From a bacterium (GTDB taxonomy: Bacteria; SZUA-79; Acidulodesulfobacterales; Acidulodesulfobacteraceae), in NCBI GenBank assembly GCA_021789455.1, contig JAJYJN010000022.1:1-15698 (forward strand): a DNA stretch of 15,698 nucleotides. Reading direction: 5' to 3'. Made by a program: the position numbers and the translations under genes. Position 1 is the first letter of the stretch. Every line of letters starts with the position of its first letter. Below the pieces are notes generated by a model. That model was not told the DNA's origin and did not search any database. It was given only the letters and a program-made list of their open reading frames with translations. This document shows, in pieces, positions 7,710 to 15,373 of the stretch.

Positions 7710-8153
7710 ATGGCTTATTTAGCGGACTCCTTAATATTTTTTGCTTTTGTATTAGTCGTTACGGATTTCTTTGCAATGAGCTATGGCGTTTTTACCGCCG
7801 CCGGAGCGATTCTTTTTGTAGTCGGAACCGTTATTCTGTTTTCCGTTATGCATGCCGTCCCCGCCTTTTTCATAAGGATTGTCCTGCCTACCTATATTAC
7901 TTTAACCGTGTTCGTTTCCATTTTTGTTTATTTAGGATATAAAGCTTACAGGGCAAAAGTAAAAACAGGCGGAGCTGCTTTAATAAACGAGGAAGGAGAA
8001 GTTGCTAAGGATATTAAAGAAGGAGGGGAAGGCAAGATTTTTATTAACGGCGAACTATGGACGGCTTTTTCCGATAACGAAATAGTTAAAGGCTCTAAAG
8101 TGGTCATAACGGAAGTAGATAGCAAACTCAGACTTAAAGTCAAACCTATATAG
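7710..8153 (+). CDS. NfeD-like membrane protein (short form, three TM plus OB-fold domain)
   Basis: A 147-residue short NfeD protein. The first ~80 residues contain about three hydrophobic segments (roughly 7-23, 27-46 and 57-78). The cytosolic or periplasmic remainder is the OB-fold domain, starting near TGGAALINEEGEV and including GKIFINGELWTAFSDNEIVKGSKVVITEV (split here by core positions 108-136), a pattern typical of NfeD C-terminal domains. It lacks the N-terminal ClpP-class serine protease of long NfeD forms. NfeD proteins are nearly always encoded beside SPFH/stomatin proteins, as here with the gene at 8273, and are thought to support membrane microdomain organisation. The ATG at 7710 has no clear Shine-Dalgarno; it is chosen because the first membrane segment follows immediately. 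It lies 75 AT-rich bases after the glycosylase gene. Confidence 0.85.
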   Translation: MAYLADSLIFFAFVLVVTDFFAMSYGVFTAAGAILFVVGTVILFSVMHAVPAFFIRIVLPTYITLTVFVSIFVYLGYKAYRAKVKTGGAALINEEGEVAKDIKEGGEGKIFINGELWTAFSDNEIVKGSKVVITEVDSKLRLKVKPI

Positions 8154-8173
8154 GACATACAAAATAAATTAAT

Positions 8174-8250
8174 CGCTTCATTAAATGTTTTGCTTATCCG
8201 CTTGTCTTCGGCATGCGAAAGCGGGCAGGTGTAAACCTGCATGTGAAGTG
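8174..8250 (+). promoter_or_regulatory. Possible structured RNA leader (three-way junction) ahead of the slipin gene
   Basis: Within the 119-base gap between nfeD-like and slipin genes three stems can form. Closing stem: CGCTTCA (8174-8180) with TGAAGTG (8244-8250), seven pairs including one G-U. Stem two: CCGCT (8198-8202) with AGCGG (8220-8224), continued by TTCG (8207-8210) and CGAA (8216-8219) around a GCATG loop. Stem three directly abuts it: GCAGGT (8225-8230), loop GTAA, ACCTGC (8235-8240), a perfect six-pair stem with a GNRA-type tetraloop. No T-run follows, so it is not an intrinsic terminator. The Shine-Dalgarno GGAGG (8264-8268) lies 13 bases past the closing stem and is not sequestered in this fold. 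It fits no riboswitch class I can recall. Chance pairing is possible for the outer stem. Confidence 0.35.
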
Positions 8251-8272
8251 TTTCAAAGATTCTGGAGGATAT

Positions 8273-9043
8273 ATGGATACGGGTTCTATTTTCTTTGCGG
8301 TTATAATAATCGTCGCGGTTATTATAATTTTAAATGCGGTAAGAATTATAAACGAATACGACAGGGCGGTTATTTTTAGGCTGGGCAGGGCAATCAGGGT
8401 TAAGGGTCCGGGTTTGATACTTTTATGGCCGGTGATAGATAGAATGGTCAGGGTAACCTTAAGGATAATAACGCTTGACGTTCCGCCTCAGGACGTTATT
8501 ACAAAGGATAACGTAACTCTAAAAATCAGCGCGGTAGTATATTATAAGGTGGTAGATCCTTTAAACGCCATAGTCCAGGTTTACGATTATAATTATGCGG
8601 TATCTCAGTTAGCCCAGACAACCTTAAGAAGCGTATGCGGCGAGGGAGAGCTCGATAAACTTTTATCGGAAAGGGAAAAAATAAATATGGAGATTCAGGA
8701 TATATTGGATAAGCATACCGGCTCCTGGGGCATTAAGGTTACGGTAGTAGAGCTTAAGCAGATAGACCTGCCGCAGGATATGCAGAGGGCGATGGCAAGG
8801 CAGGCAGAGGCGGAAAGGGACAGAAGAGCTAAAATAATCAACGCCGACGGAGAATTTCAGGCGGCGCAGAGACTAAGCGATGCGGCTAAAATTATAGCCG
8901 AAAATCCCATGGCCCTTCAGTTGCGCTATTTACAAACGCTAAACGAAATTTCATCGACCAATAATACGACTATGATTATGCCTATACCGCTCGATATTAT
9001 CAGGGAAGTAGGAAAAAGCCTGGGTAACGGCTTTTCCAAATAA
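8273..9043 (+). CDS. Slipin/stomatin-family SPFH (band 7) membrane protein
   Basis: A 256-residue prokaryotic stomatin. A single N-terminal hydrophobic segment (about residues 6-23) anchors it. The SPFH domain follows, with [12 protein letters not shown] (29-40), GPGL (45-48), a region equivalent to the conserved PPQxVxTKDNV (71-81) and the long coiled-coil helix carrying [18 protein letters not shown] (171-188), the hallmark of slipins, then ADGE. It probably oligomerises on the inner face of the membrane with the NfeD-like protein encoded just upstream, scaffolding lipid microdomains or regulating membrane proteases. The frame is open from 8213, but I start at 8273 because GGAGG at 8264-8268 precedes it and the earlier 20 residues do not resemble slipins; they are encoded by the structured leader. 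gnd begins 36 bases downstream. Confidence 0.93.
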   Translation: MDTGSIFFAVIIIVAVIIILNAVRIINEYDRAVIFRLGRAIRVKGPGLILLWPVIDRMVRVTLRIITLDVPPQDVITKDNVTLKISAVVYYKVVDPLNAIVQVYDYNYAVSQLAQTTLRSVCGEGELDKLLSEREKINMEIQDILDKHTGSWGIKVTVVELKQIDLPQDMQRAMARQAEAERDRRAKIINADGEFQAAQRLSDAAKIIAENPMALQLRYLQTLNEISSTNNTTMIMPIPLDIIREVGKSLGNGFSK

Positions 9044-9079
9044 TGTAATAATGCGGATTTTAAAACAGGAGATTGCAAA

Positions 9080-9973
9080 ATGGAAATTGGAATGATAGGC
9101 CTAGGCAGGATGGGAATGAATATGGTGCTAAGGCTGTTGGAAGGCGGGCACAGGGTAGTGGTTTTCAACAGAACGGTTTCCAAAGAAGAGATGGTTGTAA
9201 ACAAAGGAGCTATAGGTTCTAACTCGGTTGAAGAATTTATGGGAAAACTGTCTGCTCCTAGGGTTGTATGGCTTATGGTTCCGGCAGGACAGCCTACCGA
9301 CGATATGCTTAGCGAAGTTCTTCAATACGCTCAAAAAGGGGATATAATAATAGACGGCGGCAATTCATATTACAAAGACTCTATAAGAAGGGCAAAAATT
9401 TGCGGCGAAAAAGATATTAAATTTATGGACTGCGGTACAAGCGGCGGCATTTGGGGATTAAAGAACGGGTACTGTTCTATGATAGGCGGGGAAGACGAAA
9501 CTTTTAAGCACTGCGAGCCTGTTTTTAAAACTCTTGCGCCGGAAAACGGCTACCTGCATACCGGCCCTCACGGTTCCGGACATTTCGTAAAAATGGTTCA
9601 TAACGCTATAGAATACGGCATGATGGAAGCGTATGCGGAAGGTTTCGAGATTATGAAAGCCAGCGATTTCGATATAAACTTAGAGAGGGTTTCCGATTTA
9701 TGGAATCACGCGTCGGTAGTGCGTTCATGGCTGTTAGAACTAGCGAATAACGCACTGAAAGAAGACCCGGAGCTGGCCAATCTTAAACCCGTCGTCGACG
9801 ATTCGGGAGAAGGACGGTGGACGCTGCAGGAAGCTATAGACAAAGCAGTTCCCACCCCCGTTTTGGCGGATTCAGTATTTATGCGGTTCAGGTCAAGGCA
9901 GGAAAATTCTTTTGCGGCGAGAATGCTGGCGGCATTAAGGCATCAATTCGGCGGGCATCCTATACATAAATAA
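9080..9973 (+). CDS. gnd: 6-phosphogluconate dehydrogenase, decarboxylating, short form
   Basis: A 297-residue 6-phosphogluconate dehydrogenase, converting 6-phosphogluconate to ribulose 5-phosphate and CO2 with reduction of NAD(P)+. Motifs: Rossmann GLGRMGMNM (7-15), IDGGNSYYKDS (91-101), the substrate-binding SGGIWGLKNG (121-130), and the catalytic lysine Lys171 in HFVKMVHNAIEYG. It is the short form (about 300 residues), lacking the long C-terminal dimerisation region of the E. coli type (about 470). Short forms often prefer NAD+, yet after the second strand this one reads FNRTVSK (29-35), resembling the Asn-Arg-Ser/Thr pocket of NADP-type enzymes. Inference: NADP+ use. AGGAG at 9067-9071 lies eight bases before ATG. 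It is followed after 15 bases by the cyclase-family gene and then zwf, one apparent operon. Confidence 0.93.
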   Translation: MEIGMIGLGRMGMNMVLRLLEGGHRVVVFNRTVSKEEMVVNKGAIGSNSVEEFMGKLSAPRVVWLMVPAGQPTDDMLSEVLQYAQKGDIIIDGGNSYYKDSIRRAKICGEKDIKFMDCGTSGGIWGLKNGYCSMIGGEDETFKHCEPVFKTLAPENGYLHTGPHGSGHFVKMVHNAIEYGMMEAYAEGFEIMKASDFDINLERVSDLWNHASVVRSWLLELANNALKEDPELANLKPVVDDSGEGRWTLQEAIDKAVPTPVLADSVFMRFRSRQENSFAARMLAALRHQFGGHPIHK

Positions 9974-9988
9974 TAGAGGATATCCATT

Positions 9989-10615
9989 ATGTTTATAGAC
10001 GTCAGTATGGAAATAACGGACGGCATGCTTCACTGGCCGAGCGATCCCGAGGTTAAAATAGACAACTATTCCGAAATAAAAAAAGGGGCAGCCTCAAATA
10101 ACAGCAAAATTACCTGCGGAGTACATACCGGGACACATATAGATGCTCCCCGCCATTTTATCGACGAAGGAATAGGAATAGACAGGCTTGATATAAATAA
10201 ACTTATCGGACCGTGCAGGGTAATCGAGGTACCCCCCGATGTTTCTCCCATATCGAAGGAATTTTTAGAGCCTTTAAATATACATAAAGGAGAAAGGCTT
10301 CTTTTTAAAACAAAAAATTCCGGGTGGATAAATAACGCGGATAAAAATTTTCGCACTGATTATGTTTGCGTTAATCCGGAAGCATCGAAATATATGGTCG
10401 AAAAAGGAGTAGTTCTTGTCGGCGTCGATTATCTTTCAGTAGAGGGCTATCATGTCGGCCACGATACCCACAAAACTTTGTTGGGGGCAGGCATTGTCGT
10501 AATTGAAGGGCTTAATCTTTTTAATGCGGCGGCGGGCGATTATAAACTTATGGCTCTTCCAGTTAAGATAAAAGATTCTAACGGCGCTCCGGCAAGAGTG
10601 ATACTGGAAAAATAG
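9989..10615 (+). CDS. Cyclase-family (PF04199) metal-dependent hydrolase
   Basis: A 208-residue member of the cyclase family that includes kynurenine formamidase and isatin hydrolase. The signature HTGTHIDAPRHF (46-57) supplies metal ligands. Further family positions are HWPSDPEV near the N-terminus (15-22), GVDYLSVEG (145-153), and HKTLLGAGIVVIEGLNL (161-177) with Glu173. These enzymes hydrolyse amide or lactam bonds using Zn2+ or Mn2+. Here no tryptophan-degradation gene is near; instead the gene is embedded between gnd and zwf, 15 bases after gnd, with AGAGGA at 9975-9980 as ribosome-binding site. Since no 6-phosphogluconolactonase is visible, opening of the 6-phosphoglucono-lactone ring is a reasonable hypothesis, not shown. 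Kynurenine formamidase remains the default homology call. Confidence 0.85.
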   Translation: MFIDVSMEITDGMLHWPSDPEVKIDNYSEIKKGAASNNSKITCGVHTGTHIDAPRHFIDEGIGIDRLDINKLIGPCRVIEVPPDVSPISKEFLEPLNIHKGERLLFKTKNSGWINNADKNFRTDYVCVNPEASKYMVEKGVVLVGVDYLSVEGYHVGHDTHKTLLGAGIVVIEGLNLFNAAAGDYKLMALPVKIKDSNGAPARVILEK

Positions 10616-10668
10616 ATTATCTTTATCGTAATAAATTTGTTTAATAATAAAAAATTAGAGGCGGATAA

Positions 10669-12165
10669 ATGGCTGATATGAAACCTTCGGTAATGGTAAT
10701 ATTCGGAGCAAGCGGCGATTTAGCGCACATAAAAATATTTCCGGCATTATACAGTTTATGGGAAGACGGGTTTTTTCCAGATAATTTCTTTATAGTCGGT
10801 TTTGCAAGGACTAAACAGGACGATGCCGTTTTTAGAAAAACTATCTTTGATTCCTTAAACGTAAATTGCAGGAAGAAACCTATAGACGAAGACGAATTTT
10901 CAAACTTTTCCAAACATGTATTTTATTTAACTTCCGAATACGGCGGCGATTCAAGCTATCATGAATTAGGCGTTTTTATAGCGTCTAAAGCGAAAGAATA
11001 TAATATGCCTAAAAACGTGGTATATTATCTTTCCACTCCGCCTAGCGTTTATATCGACGTAATAAACGGAATCGACAACGCAAAACTTACTTCCGCCGAA
11101 TATAAAGGAGACGGCTTTTCGAGAATAGTTATAGAAAAACCTTTCGGTTACGATTATGAAAGCGCAAAAAATTTAAACGGCAAAATTCTTTCGGTATTTA
11201 AGGAGGAAGAAGTTTACAGAATAGACCATTACCTTGGGAAAGAGACCGTGCAGAATATACTTGCGTTCAGATTTGCAAACGCTATTTTCGAGCCTATATG
11301 GAATAATAAGTTTATAGACCATATACAAATATCCGCCTTAGAGTCGATAGGCGTGGGTTTCAGAGCCGGTTATTTCGATAAGGCAGGTATTATAAGAGAT
11401 ATGATGCAGAACCATATGATACAGTTGCTGTCGCTCGTTGCCATAGAACCTCCTCCGCTTCCGGATGCGGACGATTTGAGAAACGAGAAAGTGAAGCTTT
11501 TAAAAAGCGTCAGGCCGCTCAGTCTAAACGATATAAAAAATTATACCGTCAGGGGACAGTACGACAGGGGAATAATAGGTGCGAAACAGGTTTTAAGCTA
11601 TAAGGAAGAAGAAGGAGTGCCTTCCGATACGCTTACCGAAACTTATGCCGCCATGAAGCTTTTTATCGACAATTACAGGTGGGCGGGAGTGCCTTTTTAT
11701 CTAAGGTCTGGCAAAAGGCTTAAAATACATAAAACCGAGATAGCTATTTTCTTTAAAAAATTGCCCTACAGCTTGTTTGCGAAAATTGGAATAGAAAATA
11801 TAAAACAAAACTCTATAATTATAGCTATTCAGCCTAACGAAGGCATAGCGATAAATTTCGGAGCCAAAACCCCCGGGTTTAAACTTGATATAGAGCCGGT
11901 CAATATGGTATTTAATTATAAATCGTCGTTTAAACTTTCGCCGCCCGAAGCATATGAAAGGCTTATATACGATGTAATAGTAGGCGACCAGACTCTTTTT
12001 GCGAGATACGACGATATGCTCATTGCATGGCAGTTGATTACATCCGTAATTAACGGCTGGTCCAAAACCGGAAATCCTGTCTTTCCCAATTATGAAGCCG
12101 GGTCGTTCGGCCCTAAAGAGGCGGACGCCCTTATTAATTCCGATGGCAGAAGCTGGAATAATTAA
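10669..12165 (+). CDS. zwf: Glucose-6-phosphate 1-dehydrogenase
   Basis: A 498-residue, full-length glucose-6-phosphate dehydrogenase, oxidising glucose 6-phosphate to 6-phosphoglucono-1,5-lactone, the entry step of the oxidative pentose phosphate pathway. The coenzyme-binding GASGDLAHIK lies at 13-22 (usual form GASGDLAKRK, so the two residues before the last Lys differ). EKPFG is at 156-160, and the active-site signature RIDHYLGKE at 184-192 includes the catalytic base His and substrate-binding Lys. The C-terminal beta-alpha domain contains RWAGVPFYLRSGKR, also typical. The ribosome-binding site is GAGGCGGA ending four bases before ATG. It is the last gene of the gnd-cyclase-zwf run, with 53 bases between cyclase and zwf. 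Its stop lies eight bases from the stop of the oppositely oriented transketolase gene. Confidence 0.97.
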   Translation: MADMKPSVMVIFGASGDLAHIKIFPALYSLWEDGFFPDNFFIVGFARTKQDDAVFRKTIFDSLNVNCRKKPIDEDEFSNFSKHVFYLTSEYGGDSSYHELGVFIASKAKEYNMPKNVVYYLSTPPSVYIDVINGIDNAKLTSAEYKGDGFSRIVIEKPFGYDYESAKNLNGKILSVFKEEEVYRIDHYLGKETVQNILAFRFANAIFEPIWNNKFIDHIQISALESIGVGFRAGYFDKAGIIRDMMQNHMIQLLSLVAIEPPPLPDADDLRNEKVKLLKSVRPLSLNDIKNYTVRGQYDRGIIGAKQVLSYKEEEGVPSDTLTETYAAMKLFIDNYRWAGVPFYLRSGKRLKIHKTEIAIFFKKLPYSLFAKIGIENIKQNSIIIAIQPNEGIAINFGAKTPGFKLDIEPVNMVFNYKSSFKLSPPEAYERLIYDVIVGDQTLFARYDDMLIAWQLITSVINGWSKTGNPVFPNYEAGSFGPKEADALINSDGRSWNN

Positions 12166-12173
12166 TATTCGTA

Positions 12174-14114
12174 TTATTTATTTAATTCTTTTTTTATGAA
12201 TCCGTATAAATCTTCGGGGGACAAACCTGCCAGCCTGTAAAGGTCTTCCGGCTTGCCTGACGAACTGTAAAATCTGGCTCCCATTTTTCTGAATTTAACT
12301 GAGATGCCGTTTTCGGCAAGCAAAGAACCTATTGCCGTTCCTACGCCGGTTTTGACGTTGTGGTCTTCGATAGTAACTATAAAGCCTGTTTTTGCCGCAA
12401 GAAGCAGGTCTTCCGCATCTATGTCGCTGGGGCAGGAAACGTTTAAAAGCATCGGATTGATGCCGTCCTTTTTAAGCATCTCGCATCCTTTCAGCGCATG
12501 CGCAAGCATATTGCCGGCAGATATCACCGCAACGTCGCCCCCGTTCCTTATTGCGTCCATTTTGCCGTATTTGAACTCATAGCCTTCTCCGAAGAACGGA
12601 TTTCCGTTTTCGTCAAGTATAACCGGGATAATAGACCTGCCCATTATAAGTCCGAAATTTCCTTCATGAGATGCTATATAACGCGTTGCCCTGTCGGTCT
12701 GGTTAGGGTCGGCAGGCAGTATAACCTTAAATCCGAAAGCGGAGTTAAGAAGCCCGAAGTAATCTATGCACTGGTGGGTCTTGCCGTCTTCTCCGACGTC
12801 TATACCGCAATGCGTGCATACTACTTTAAGATTAGAGCCGTTTATGTCGTTTAATCTTTGCTGGTTGTAAACCTCATCTACTCCGAAAACTCCGAAATCG
12901 GCAAAAAAGGTCAATATATTTTCGGTAGATAACGCGCCGGATATAACCGCAGTGTTATGTTCCTGAATTCCGGATTCAAAAAAGTTATCGGGAAAATCTT
13001 TTCTGAAAGCGCCCGTTTTAACCGAACCTTCGAGGTCGCAGTCGAACACAGCGAAAGGAATATTTTGAAGGCCGTTTTTTTCTCTATAGTTTTTTGCCAT
13101 ATCGTGAAGAGCGTTTCCGAAAGCGGACCTGTTATCGGTATTTTTTTCTCTGGTATATACTATATGTTTGTTATCGGGGTCTAAGGCGAAAGAACTTTCT
13201 TTTCGTTCCCTTAGAGGCTTTAAAGGCGGTTTTGCATTTTTTTTATTAATAAGTTCGTTTAAATTATCGGGTTCTTTTAATTCCGCCAGTCCTTTTTTGC
13301 AGTCATCTATATTTAAAGCGGCGCCGTGATATTTAGCCTGATTTTCCATAAAAGATACGCCTTTCCCCATAACCGTATCCGCAATAATAACGACCGGAGA
13401 TTCTATGCCGCGGGCTTTTTTTATTGCCGAATATATCTCGTTAAAATTATGGCCGTCTATTTCTATAATGTGAAATCCATCCGCTTCGAAATTTTCTTTA
13501 ATATTGTCGGGCATTACTTCGGAAGTTTTTCCTCCGATTTGAAGCCCGTTTTTGTCAACTATTACAGTAAGGTTGTTTAATTTATATTTTACGGCAAACC
13601 TTCTTGCCTCGCCAATCTGGCCTTTTGTCTGTTCGCCGTCGCCCATAACGCAGTAAACATTATAGTTTAGATTATTTAAACGGGAATTTAAGGCGAAGCC
13701 GCATGCCGCAGAAAGTCCCTGTCCGAGGTTGCCGGTGTTCCATTCGACTCCGGGTACCGTTTTTTCGACATGGCCTTCAAAATGGGAACCTGCAGTCCTA
13801 AAATGCAAGATGGCGTCTTCCGTGTCAAAAAAGCCGTAATTTCCGAGAGCGGAATATACTCCGGGCGTAGTATGGCCGTGGCTTATAACTATTCTGTCCC
13901 TGTCTTTTCTAAAGGGGTCGTCAGGAAAAACATTGCAAAAACCGTATAGAACCGCATATATATCGATAGACGACATTGAGCCGCCCGGGTGTCCCGAAGC
14001 CGCCAAAGTGGTCATTCTTAAAATATCTCCTCTGCATTTTCTTGTAAAATCGGATAAAAATTCAATTTCTTCGTGAGTAAGGTTTTCTCTGTCAAACCCC
14101 TTTTTAATGCTCAT
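12174..14114 (-). CDS. tkt: Transketolase, full length
   Basis: A 646-residue thiamine-diphosphate enzyme transferring two-carbon ketol units among sugar phosphates (non-oxidative pentose phosphate pathway). Numbering from the chosen start: GHPGG (41-45), ISHGHTTPG around His80, TPP/metal motif GDGE (158-161) with Asn189 in VDKNGLQ, KYHGAAL (261-267), and catalytic Glu385 in GIQEHN starting the second half. The C-terminal domain has SAGNML and IEDHN elements. Archaeal and many clostridial systems split this into two genes; here both halves are fused. The frame extends upstream to 14252, which would overlap the end of the transaldolase gene. I start at 14114 because the conserved N-terminus begins there and GGGAGG (14126-14131) precedes it, with a somewhat long 11-base spacing. 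It lies 61 bases after tal, probably the same operon. Confidence 0.96.
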   Translation of the reverse strand: MSIKKGFDRENLTHEEIEFLSDFTRKCRGDILRMTTLAASGHPGGSMSSIDIYAVLYGFCNVFPDDPFRKDRDRIVISHGHTTPGVYSALGNYGFFDTEDAILHFRTAGSHFEGHVEKTVPGVEWNTGNLGQGLSAACGFALNSRLNNLNYNVYCVMGDGEQTKGQIGEARRFAVKYKLNNLTVIVDKNGLQIGGKTSEVMPDNIKENFEADGFHIIEIDGHNFNEIYSAIKKARGIESPVVIIADTVMGKGVSFMENQAKYHGAALNIDDCKKGLAELKEPDNLNELINKKNAKPPLKPLRERKESSFALDPDNKHIVYTREKNTDNRSAFGNALHDMAKNYREKNGLQNIPFAVFDCDLEGSVKTGAFRKDFPDNFFESGIQEHNTAVISGALSTENILTFFADFGVFGVDEVYNQQRLNDINGSNLKVVCTHCGIDVGEDGKTHQCIDYFGLLNSAFGFKVILPADPNQTDRATRYIASHEGNFGLIMGRSIIPVILDENGNPFFGEGYEFKYGKMDAIRNGGDVAVISAGNMLAHALKGCEMLKKDGINPMLLNVSCPSDIDAEDLLLAAKTGFIVTIEDHNVKTGVGTAIGSLLAENGISVKFRKMGARFYSSSGKPEDLYRLAGLSPEDLYGFIKKELNK

Positions 14115-14175
14115 AATATCAAACGCCTCCCGTCTGCAAAAATTAAAAGATATGTTTTTAAGTTTAACCAAAATA

Positions 14176-15333
14176 TTATACGATATTTGAAATATTTTTG
14201 ATAGAATTAAGAAGTTTTTCGTAAGCGTCTTCAAAAGATTTAACTCCTTCAATCTGGAGTTTTTCTCCGACGCCGTTTAAATCTATTCCGAATCCCGATA
14301 ATTCTTCGATTATTTTAATAGATTCGTCAAATTCTTCAGCCGCGGTGCCGGGAAGTATTTTTCCGTGGTCGGCGATATGCTCGATAGTTTCGTCCGGGAG
14401 GGTGTTTATAGTGTTTTTTCCTATAAACGGCTCTACGTATTTTAAATCGTAATATGCAGGATTTTTTGTGCTGGTGCTGGCGAATAAAAGACGCTGTATA
14501 TTTGCTCCTTTAGATTTTAAGGCGCTAAATTCCGCTCCGCCGAAAATTTCGTTAAATTTATTGAAAATTATTTTGGAATTAGCTACGCCTGCCTTGCCCA
14601 GTAAATTCGTCAGCCTTTCTTTTTTTGCGGGATGGTCTGCCGAGGCGGCTATTAAATCGTTCAATAATTTATCTACGAGGGTATCGACGCGGCTTATAAA
14701 AATACTTGCGACCGAATGTATCCCCGATAAATTGAATCCGTTTGCAAGGGCCGATTTTATTCCTTTAATATACGCATCGGCAACCGCAACGTAATGATTC
14801 AAAGAAAACATTAACGTGATATTAACGTTTATGCCTTTCGAGATAAGAATAGGAATGACTTCCAAGCCTTCTTTAGTGGCGGGAATTTTAATCAGCACGT
14901 TTTTTTCGTTTATAAGGTAAAAAATTCTGAGAGCTTCGTTTGTAGATGTTTCGGCATCCGTAGCTATATCCGGTGAAACCTCTATGCTTACAAAACCGTC
15001 GTTGCCGCCCGATTTTTCGTAAACGGGCTTAAGAATCTGAGCGGCGGATTTTATATCCTCTATTGTAATAGCGTCGTATATTTCAAAAGGAGTTAATTTT
15101 TTTTCGGAAAGTTTTTTAATTTTTTCCGGATATCCGCATTTTCCGGAATTAATAGCTTTTTCAAATATCGAAGGATTCGACGTTATTCCGGTTATAATTC
15201 CGTTTTGAACTAACTTTGAAAGGTCTCCGGAATCGAGCATACACCGCGATATATTATCTAACCATGGACTTTGACCGTAAGACTGCATTTTTTTAAATTC
15301 GGCGCTTTTAGATACGACAAAATCAATATTCAT
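14176..15333 (-). CDS. tal: Transaldolase (long, TIGR00876/mycobacterial-type)
   Basis: A 385-residue transaldolase, exchanging a dihydroxyacetone unit between sedoheptulose 7-phosphate and glyceraldehyde 3-phosphate. N-terminal SPWLDNISR (22-30) and GITSNPSIFEKAI (49-61) are signatures of the long transaldolase class found in actinobacteria and cyanobacteria, rather than the ~215- or ~315-residue classes. The Schiff-base lysine is Lys149 in VLIKIPATKEG, followed by GINVNITLMFS. The start at 15333 is supported by GGGGGA at 15342-15347, eight bases ahead. The gene lies between the LigD-type phosphoesterase gene (40 bases upstream) and tkt (61 bases downstream), all leftward, so tal-tkt are likely co-expressed. 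With tkt it recycles the pentose phosphates produced by zwf/gnd encoded on the facing strand. Confidence 0.95.
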   Translation of the reverse strand: MNIDFVVSKSAEFKKMQSYGQSPWLDNISRCMLDSGDLSKLVQNGIITGITSNPSIFEKAINSGKCGYPEKIKKLSEKKLTPFEIYDAITIEDIKSAAQILKPVYEKSGGNDGFVSIEVSPDIATDAETSTNEALRIFYLINEKNVLIKIPATKEGLEVIPILISKGINVNITLMFSLNHYVAVADAYIKGIKSALANGFNLSGIHSVASIFISRVDTLVDKLLNDLIAASADHPAKKERLTNLLGKAGVANSKIIFNKFNEIFGGAEFSALKSKGANIQRLLFASTSTKNPAYYDLKYVEPFIGKNTINTLPDETIEHIADHGKILPGTAAEEFDESIKIIEELSGFGIDLNGVGEKLQIEGVKSFEDAYEKLLNSIKNISNIV

Positions 15334-15373
15334 AGCGTTAATCCCCCGTTTATTTCAGCTATTACTTATTATT

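Noticed and set aside
8225..8240. Hairpin GCAGGT-GTAA-ACCTGC as an intrinsic terminator after the nfeD-like gene
   Set aside because: No T-run follows the stem; the next bases are ATGTGAAGTG.
8174..8250. Cyclic di-GMP-I (GEMM) riboswitch
   Set aside because: Some purine-rich pieces look superficially similar, but the conserved GGCAAACC and GGACGCAAAGCC segments are absent in order.
8213..8272. Upstream in-frame ATG adding 20 residues to the slipin
   Set aside because: The added residues overlap the hairpins, do not resemble slipins, and ATG 8273 has its own GGAGG.
12498..12854. 118-codon plus-strand frame inside transketolase
   Set aside because: Antisense to a conserved enzyme and without family resemblance or ribosome-binding site.
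14115..14252. Upstream start adding 46 residues to transketolase
   Set aside because: It would overlap the end of tal, the extra residues are not transketolase-like, and the conserved N-terminus starts just after 14114.
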